The position numbers were made by a program, and so were the translations under genes. DNA of 64,000 bases from Pseudomonas viridiflava (lineage in GTDB: Bacteria > Pseudomonadota > Gammaproteobacteria > Pseudomonadales > Pseudomonadaceae), in assembly GCF_900582625.1 (NCBI RefSeq), contig NZ_UTIQ01000029.1, positions 62,001 through 126,000 on the forward strand, written 5' to 3'. The notes under the pieces are model-generated. The model saw only the letters and a list, made by a program, of their open reading frames with translations, had not been told where the DNA came from and ran no database searches. Positions 59,425 to 64,000 of this stretch are shown here, in pieces (position 1 is the stretch's first letter; each line of letters begins with the position of its first letter).

Positions 59425-61350
59425 ATGCGCGGTCGTCTGCTCTGCCTGTTTTCCTGCCTGCTTCTCTCTTCGGTCACCCTCACCGCCTCTGCGGCCACTA
59501 GCCTGGCGCAGCAGCGTTTGTTTTATGACGAGGCCAAACGCGCGCTCGCCAAGGGCGACAGCGGTCCGTATCGGATGTACGCCAACGCCCTGTCCGATTA
59601 TCCGCTTGAGCCATACCTGGCCTACGACGAATTGACCGCCCGGCTGAAAAGCGCCAGCAATGCCGAGATCGAGAAATTTCTGGCCGAGCATGGCGACCTG
59701 CCGCAAGCCAACTGGATGAAATTGCGCTGGTTGCGCTGGCTGGCGGAGCGTGGCGACTGGAAGCCGTTCGTTAAGTACTACGACCCGAAAATGAACTTCA
59801 CCGAGCTGGACTGCCTCAATGGCCAGTACCAGCTCATCCATGGCCTGACCGCCGAAGGCTACGCCAGTGCGGAGAAACTCTGGCTGGTGGGCAAGTCGCA
59901 GCCCGACGCCTGCGAACCGCTGTTCAACATGTGGGCCAACGCCGGCCAGCTCACCGAAACCATGCGCTGGAAACGCCTCAAGCTCGCCGTGCAAGCGCGT
60001 AATTACAGCCTGGCCACCCACCTGACCCAGACGCTTACGACCCTGGCACCCCAGGGCAAACTGATGATCGACGTGGCGCAAAAGCCGACCATGCTGACCC
60101 AGACTGGCCGCTTCGCCCCGCCCAGCCAGACCATGGCCGATGTGGTCAGCATTGGCCTGCGCCGTTTGGCCAAGCAAGAGCCGGAAAAAGCCATCAGCCT
60201 GCTTAACGATTACGCCCAGCGCTTGCCGTTTTCGATGGAAGAAAAAGTGGCCATCGCCCGCGAAATCGGCCTGAGCCTAGCGAAAAACTTCGACGATCGC
60301 GCGCTGCCGATCATGACCCAATACGACCCGGAGCTGCGCGACAACACCGTCACTGAATGGCGCGCGCGGCTGCTGCTGCGCCTGGGCCGTTGGGGCGAAG
60401 CGAACCAGCTGATTCGTCGTATGCCGGCCGACTTGGCAAACACCAACCGCTGGCGCTACTGGCAGGCGCGTAGCCAGCAGCTGGCCGAGCCAAACAATCC
60501 GGGCGCGCTGGTGCTTTACCAACCGGTTTCGAAAGAACGCGACTTCTACGGCTTTATGGCCGCCGATCAATTGAAGACGCCGTACCAGTTGACCAACAAG
60601 CCGCTGCTGCTTGATCCGAAGCTCGTGCAAAAAGTGCGCAACACACCGGGCATTCGCCGTGCGCTGGAATTTCATGATCGCGGCCAGATCGTCGACGGGC
60701 GCCGCGAGTGGTACCACGTCAGCCGCTTGTTCAGCCGCGACGAGTTGGTGGCGCAAGCGCGTTTGGCCTATGAGAAACAGTGGTACTTCCCGGCCATTCG
60801 CACCATCAGCCAGGCGCAGTACTGGGACGACCTCGACGTGCGTTTCCCCATGGCCCACCGCAACACCCTGGTGCGCGAAGCCAAAGTGCGCGGCCTGCAC
60901 TCGAGTTGGGTGTTTGCGATTACGCGTCAGGAAAGCGCATTTATGGACGACGCCCGCTCCGGCGTCGGCGCCAGCGGGCTGATGCAATTGATGCCGGCGA
61001 CGGCCAAAGAAACCGCGCGCAAATTCAGCATCCCGTTTGCCCCGCAGCAATTGCTGGACCCGGACAAAAACGTGCAACTGGGCGCTGCGTACTTGAGCCA
61101 AGTGCATGGCCAATTCAATGGCAACCGCGTGCTCGCTTCGGCCGCTTACAACGCCGGGCCCGGCCGCGTGCGCCAATGGCTGAAAGGCTCGAACCACTTG
61201 GCGTATGACGTGTGGGTGGAAACCATCCCGTTCGACGAGACACGCCAGTACGTGCAAAACGTGCTGTCGTACGCCGTGATCTACGGCTTCAAACTGAATG
61301 CGCCACAGCCGCTAGTGGACTGGCATGAGCGGTTCTTCGACGATCAATAA
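59425..61350 (+). CDS. slt: Soluble lytic murein transglycosylase
   Basis: This 641-residue periplasmic enzyme cleaves peptidoglycan glycan strands, leaving 1,6-anhydro ends. A signal peptide (about 1-24, ending TASAATS) is followed by the long superhelical U and L domains and the C-terminal SLT domain. The catalytic Glu503 is in ITRQESAFM, followed by GASGLMQLMPATAKE and AAYNAGPGRVRQWL. Its products feed the NagZ recycling pathway encoded elsewhere in this window. The length is typical. Confidence 0.95.
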   Translation: MRGRLLCLFSCLLLSSVTLTASAATSLAQQRLFYDEAKRALAKGDSGPYRMYANALSDYPLEPYLAYDELTARLKSASNAEIEKFLAEHGDLPQANWMKLRWLRWLAERGDWKPFVKYYDPKMNFTELDCLNGQYQLIHGLTAEGYASAEKLWLVGKSQPDACEPLFNMWANAGQLTETMRWKRLKLAVQARNYSLATHLTQTLTTLAPQGKLMIDVAQKPTMLTQTGRFAPPSQTMADVVSIGLRRLAKQEPEKAISLLNDYAQRLPFSMEEKVAIAREIGLSLAKNFDDRALPIMTQYDPELRDNTVTEWRARLLLRLGRWGEANQLIRRMPADLANTNRWRYWQARSQQLAEPNNPGALVLYQPVSKERDFYGFMAADQLKTPYQLTNKPLLLDPKLVQKVRNTPGIRRALEFHDRGQIVDGRREWYHVSRLFSRDELVAQARLAYEKQWYFPAIRTISQAQYWDDLDVRFPMAHRNTLVREAKVRGLHSSWVFAITRQESAFMDDARSGVGASGLMQLMPATAKETARKFSIPFAPQQLLDPDKNVQLGAAYLSQVHGQFNGNRVLASAAYNAGPGRVRQWLKGSNHLAYDVWVETIPFDETRQYVQNVLSYAVIYGFKLNAPQPLVDWHERFFDDQ

Positions 61351-61361
61351 ATCGGCGCGCC

Positions 61362-61427
61362 TGTAGGAGCGGCTTCAGCCGCGATGCTCTTTGAACCAAC
61401 AGCATCGCGGCTAAAGCCGCTCCTACA
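61362..61427. repeat. REP inverted pair (family B)
   Basis: TGTAGGAGCGGCTTCAGCC, GCGATGCT is followed by AGCATCGCGGCTAAAGCC, GCTCCTACA, a compact pair with a short centre. It lies 12 bp after the slt stop and may act as its transcript end. Confidence 0.9.
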
Positions 61428-61440
61428 CTCCAACGCCACG

Positions 61441-61470
61441 CCGTCATCCCCGCGCAGGCGGGGATCCAGA
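61441..61470. repeat. Single family A palindromic repeat
   Basis: CCGTCATCCCCGCGCAGGC and GGGGATCCAGA form one unit, identical in its core to that at 38123-38150. No inverted partner is present. Confidence 0.8.
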
Positions 61471-61511
61471 ATCGCGAAGGCAACCAACCAACCCGAGCGA
61501 AGCGCCGGGAG

Positions 61512-62312
61512 TTACTCCAACACCTCTACATCCATCCCCACCGCAATCTCCCCTGCCCCTTCATTAATCAGGTTCTGCCCGAAATACACTTCGCCTTCAC
61601 GCTCGCGGTAGGTTTTCAGGGTGGTGAGCGGCTCGCGGTCCGGGCTGCGTTGGCCGGTTTGCGGGTCGATGGTGGTCATGATGCAGCGGGTGCAGCCTTT
61701 AACCACGCGGAACTCTGTGGTGCCGATGCGGATGCGTTTCCAAGTGTCTTCGGCATAGGGCTCGCTGCCCTCCACCACCAGATTGGTGCGAAAGCGCAGC
61801 ATCTCCAGCGGACGGCCGACACGGGCGGACAGATCGTCCAACGAAGCCTGACCAATCAGCAGCAATGGAAAGCCATCGGGAAAACCCACTTTCTCCGTTG
61901 GCCCGAGACTGCCCGGAATATCCCGCGCGCGTTCCACTGGCACATGCACCAGGCGGCAGGCTTTGCCGAGAAAGCGACTGAGCCAATCCGCCGCTTCGTC
62001 GCCGGCATCCGGCACCACCATGTTGTCGCTCCAGATAAACGCGCCGCGCACATCAGCATCCGGGTCGGGCACCGGCACATCCAGCGCGGGGAAACCTTCG
62101 GCGTTCAGCGTCAGGCCGCCTTCGGCGTTCCATAACGCTGAGAGCTGCGACATATGCGCCATCGCCCGCTGCGTGAAAAACCGCCCATTGCTGGCATCCA
62201 CCAACATCCAACGGCGGTCGCCGACCATGCCGATGCTGTCGAGCTGCGCGCGCGGCAGGCTCTCGCCAATGGCGGATTTCAACGGAAAGCGGTAGAGCGC
62301 GGAGAGACGCAT
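61512..62312 (-). CDS. MOSC domain-containing protein (YcbX-like)
   Basis: This 266-residue protein combines an N-terminal beta-barrel MOSC_N domain (LSALYRFPLKSAIGESLPRA, GMVGDRRWMLVD) with a C-terminal MOSC domain containing the conserved KGCTRCIMTTID, where one Cys may bind a molybdenum cofactor. YcbX-like proteins reduce N-hydroxylated compounds with molybdenum. No electron-transfer domain is fused, unlike some relatives. The exact substrate is unknown. It stands alone between repeat pairs. Confidence 0.87.
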   Translation of the reverse strand: MRLSALYRFPLKSAIGESLPRAQLDSIGMVGDRRWMLVDASNGRFFTQRAMAHMSQLSALWNAEGGLTLNAEGFPALDVPVPDPDADVRGAFIWSDNMVVPDAGDEAADWLSRFLGKACRLVHVPVERARDIPGSLGPTEKVGFPDGFPLLLIGQASLDDLSARVGRPLEMLRFRTNLVVEGSEPYAEDTWKRIRIGTTEFRVVKGCTRCIMTTIDPQTGQRSPDREPLTTLKTYREREGEVYFGQNLINEGAGEIAVGMDVEVLE

Positions 62313-62385
62313 AACGAGGTCCTGAAGGGAGGCACAGGCGACCGTTATACGGAATGGGTGGGGTGGCGCTCAAGGGGCAAAAAGC

Positions 62386-62447
62386 ATCGCGGCTAAAGCC
62401 GCTCCTACAAACAGCTCGGTCACTGTGGGAGCGGCTTCAGCCGCGAT
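62386..62447. repeat. REP pair with outward orientation (family B)
   Basis: ATCGCGGCTAAAGCC, GCTCCTACA comes first and TGTGGGAGCGGCTTCAGCC, GCGAT second, so the TGTGGGA ends face each other in the middle. The other three pairs of this family have them on the outside. It lies between the MOSC and cheV genes. Confidence 0.88.
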
Positions 62448-62471
62448 TGGCCGAGCATGGGAAGCAAATCG

Positions 62472-63398
62472 TTACTCGTCGAGCATTAACCGCTCGCGAA
62501 TGACGTCCACCAACTTGTCCGGCTGGAACTTGGACAGGAAATTATCGCAGCCCACTTTCTTCACCATCGCTTCGTTGAAGCTGCCCGACAGCGAGGTATG
62601 CAGCACCACGTAAAGGTCTTTCAAACGCGGGTCGTTGCGAATTTCGGTGGTCAGGCGGTAGCCGTCCATTTCGGGCATTTCGGCGTCGGTGAAAATCATC
62701 AGCAGTTTGTCAGTCATCACGTGGCCTTCATCGGCCCACTTTTTCAGCTGATTGAGGCCTTTCAAGCCGTCGGTGGCCACATGCAGCTTGAGGCCGAGCT
62801 GGGACAAGGTATCGCGCAGCTGTGCCAGGGCGACGCTAGAGTCATCCACCAGCAGCACTTCACGGCCACGGGCTTTTTCCAGCACCGGGTCGGTCAGGCG
62901 GTCGCCGGTAATGGTGGCGTTGTACGGCACGATTTCGGCCAGCACTTTTTCCACGTCGATGATTTCCACCAACTGCTCTTCCACTTTCGTGATGGCCGTC
63001 AGGTAGTGCTGGCGGCCGGCGCCACCGGGCGGCGGCAGGATGGAATCCCAGTTGAGGTTGAGAATGCGGTCAACGCCGCCGACCAGGAACGCCTGAACCG
63101 AGCGGTTGTATTCGGTAACGATGATGGTGCTGCGCTCATCCGGCACGATGGGGCGCATGCCGATGGCTTGGGACAGGTCGATGACTGGAAGCGTCTGGCC
63201 ACGCAGGCTGACGACGCCGCACACGAACGGATGGCGGTGCGGCATCAGGGTCAGTTTTGGCATTTGCAAAACTTCCTGCACCTTGAACACGTTGATGGCG
63301 AAAAGCTGCCGGCCTGCCAGGCGGAACATCAGAATTTCCAGGCGGTTCTCACCCACTAGCTGGGTGCGTTGGTCCACTGAGTCGAGAATGCCGGCCAT
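62472..63398 (-). CDS. cheV: Chemotaxis coupling protein CheV (CheW-like plus receiver domain)
   Basis: This 308-residue protein couples chemoreceptors to the CheA kinase. The CheW-like domain (about 15-165) includes INVFKVQEVLQ, GVVSLRGQTLPVIDL and LTAITKVEEQLVEIIDVEKVL. The receiver domain (about 180-305) has VLLVDDSSVALAQL, the phospho-Asp in FTDAEMPEMDG and a conserved Lys in FLSKFQPDKL. The ATG at 63396-63398 follows a weak leader. It is not in a che operon here. The 175 bp upstream contain no gene I can support. Confidence 0.94.
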   Translation of the reverse strand: MAGILDSVDQRTQLVGENRLEILMFRLAGRQLFAINVFKVQEVLQMPKLTLMPHRHPFVCGVVSLRGQTLPVIDLSQAIGMRPIVPDERSTIIVTEYNRSVQAFLVGGVDRILNLNWDSILPPPGGAGRQHYLTAITKVEEQLVEIIDVEKVLAEIVPYNATITGDRLTDPVLEKARGREVLLVDDSSVALAQLRDTLSQLGLKLHVATDGLKGLNQLKKWADEGHVMTDKLLMIFTDAEMPEMDGYRLTTEIRNDPRLKDLYVVLHTSLSGSFNEAMVKKVGCDNFLSKFQPDKLVDVIRERLMLDE

Positions 63399-63573
63399 GC
63401 TGTGCTCCTGTTGTGTCTGTCGAGTCTAGCTGTTGCTTGCAACCTTATCGGCTGCATGTGACACAACTGAAATGTGTCCGCGCCAAAGGGTGCCATCATG
63501 CCGTGCCATCACTGCAAGCACCAGCACAGCGCCGAGTCTGCGCTGCCTTGGCGGGCGCGTCCACGACCTCTAA

Positions 63574-63999
63574 TCAGGGTAGCAGTGCCTGGCCCAATAG
63601 CGGCGAACCAGGCGGCAGGTGCACGCGCAACGCCGCCGGCCGGGCATTGAAGCGCAGCGCGCGGCTTTCCAGCGGTTCGCCATCCAGGTTGAGGTCGAGC
63701 CCTTCCGGCGCTTCGATTTCAACCCAGGGCAGGCGCGCATTGATCGACACACTCTCCAGCCCAAGAATGCCGCCCGACAACAGCGTGCCCAACGTACCGA
63801 CCACATCCTGTGGCGCCGGCACGATGCAGATATCCAGCAACCCATCGTTCACGCACGCCTGCGGGCAGAGCATGTGGCCGCCGCCGGCCTGACGACCGTT
63901 GCCGATGCCCAGGGCCAGAAAGTCGCCTTCCCAGGAAAAGTCCGGGCCTTTGAAGCGCCCGAACGCGGCGTGCACATCCGAGAACCGCGTCAGCCCGGT
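63574..63999 (-). CDS. YegS-type lipid kinase, C-terminal part (5' truncated by the window)
   Basis: The frame is open from the window edge to a TAG at 63574 and encodes 141 residues including TGLTRFSDVHAAFG, DFLALGIGNGRQAGGGHMLCPQACVNDGLLDICIV (in segments) and LDLNLDGEPLES. The pattern NGRQAGGG followed by P-A-x-x-D-GLLD is the YegS/DgkB family signature, which phosphorylates diacylglycerol or related lipids. The GTG that could be taken as a start is internal (Val-His-Ala-Ala). The catalytic N-terminal half lies outside the window. Confidence 0.85.
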   Translation of the reverse strand, partial: TGLTRFSDVHAAFGRFKGPDFSWEGDFLALGIGNGRQAGGGHMLCPQACVNDGLLDICIVPAPQDVVGTLGTLLSGGILGLESVSINARLPWVEIEAPEGLDLNLDGEPLESRALRFNARPAALRVHLPPGSPLLGQALLP

Positions 64000-64000
64000 G

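Noticed and set aside
63973..63975. GTG as start codon of the lipid kinase fragment
   Set aside because: The frame continues upstream in phase to the window edge with family-like residues (TGLTRFSD), so the GTG is an internal valine.

Overview
The window is chromosomal DNA from a Pseudomonas, most likely a fluorescens/putida-type species. The evidence is a TtgABC/MexAB-OprM-type efflux operon with its TetR repressor and operator, two adjacent cbb3 oxidase operons followed by ccoGHIS and an Anr-type regulator, the block mtnP-nagZ-psrA-lexA-sulA-topA-fadA-fadB, and several families of GC-rich palindromic repeats typical of the genus. No tRNA, rRNA, phage, transposase or CRISPR array was recognised. 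Most of the window looks like core genome, and I see no clearly foreign island.

Layout. 1-8.8 kb: the end of an unknown gene, class II DAHP synthase, the repressor ttgR and divergent ttgABC. 8.8-13.45 kb (minus strand): a polyamine catabolism operon puuB-puuR-puuA-spuC. 13.5-16.2 kb: copper resistance genes copAB behind a CueR-type promoter. 16.2-19.3 kb: an EamA exporter diverging from a Lrp/AsnC regulator, an acyl-CoA thioesterase and an alpha/beta hydrolase. 19.3-33.6 kb: the respiratory block, with a cbb3 operon that lacks ccoQ, a second complete ccoNOQP operon, ccoGHIS, a TauE/SafE-like membrane protein, a small coiled-coil protein, anr and apt. 33.7-38.1 kb: a predicted di-iron protein, then a TetR regulator diverging from a Baeyer-Villiger-type monooxygenase and an SDR. 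38.3-41.8 kb: a large hybrid sensor kinase. 41.9-50.5 kb: mtnP, nagZ, an L,D-transpeptidase and psrA facing lexA-sulA, then topA and small conserved genes. 50.6-54 kb: fadBA. 54-64 kb: small conserved proteins, a UspA protein, an ABC-F ATPase, slt, a MOSC protein, cheV and a partial lipid kinase.

The genes connect through regulation. The Anr encoded at 32.2 kb probably acts on a perfect TTGAT-N4-ATCAA site in front of the first cbb3 operon; that site lies inside the coding sequence of the divergent hydrolase. PsrA (45 kb) has two abutting operators at its own promoter and shares a 10-bp core with the region upstream of fadB. LexA has two SOS boxes at its own promoter and is followed by sulA. 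CcoI and possibly the TauE-like protein supply copper to the oxidases, while CopAB handles excess periplasmic copper.

Points most worth a second look are the Anr box inside a coding sequence, three 16-bp GTATAC/GTAGAC repeats in front of the monooxygenase operon, a perfect 26-bp-arm palindrome after sulA, a duplicated ttgC 3' end plus terminator, the missing ccoQ and missing hemN, a 33-bp dyad upstream of fadB, and a four-cysteine protein of unknown function. Gene identities were read from motifs and remembered family sequences. No database search was run.
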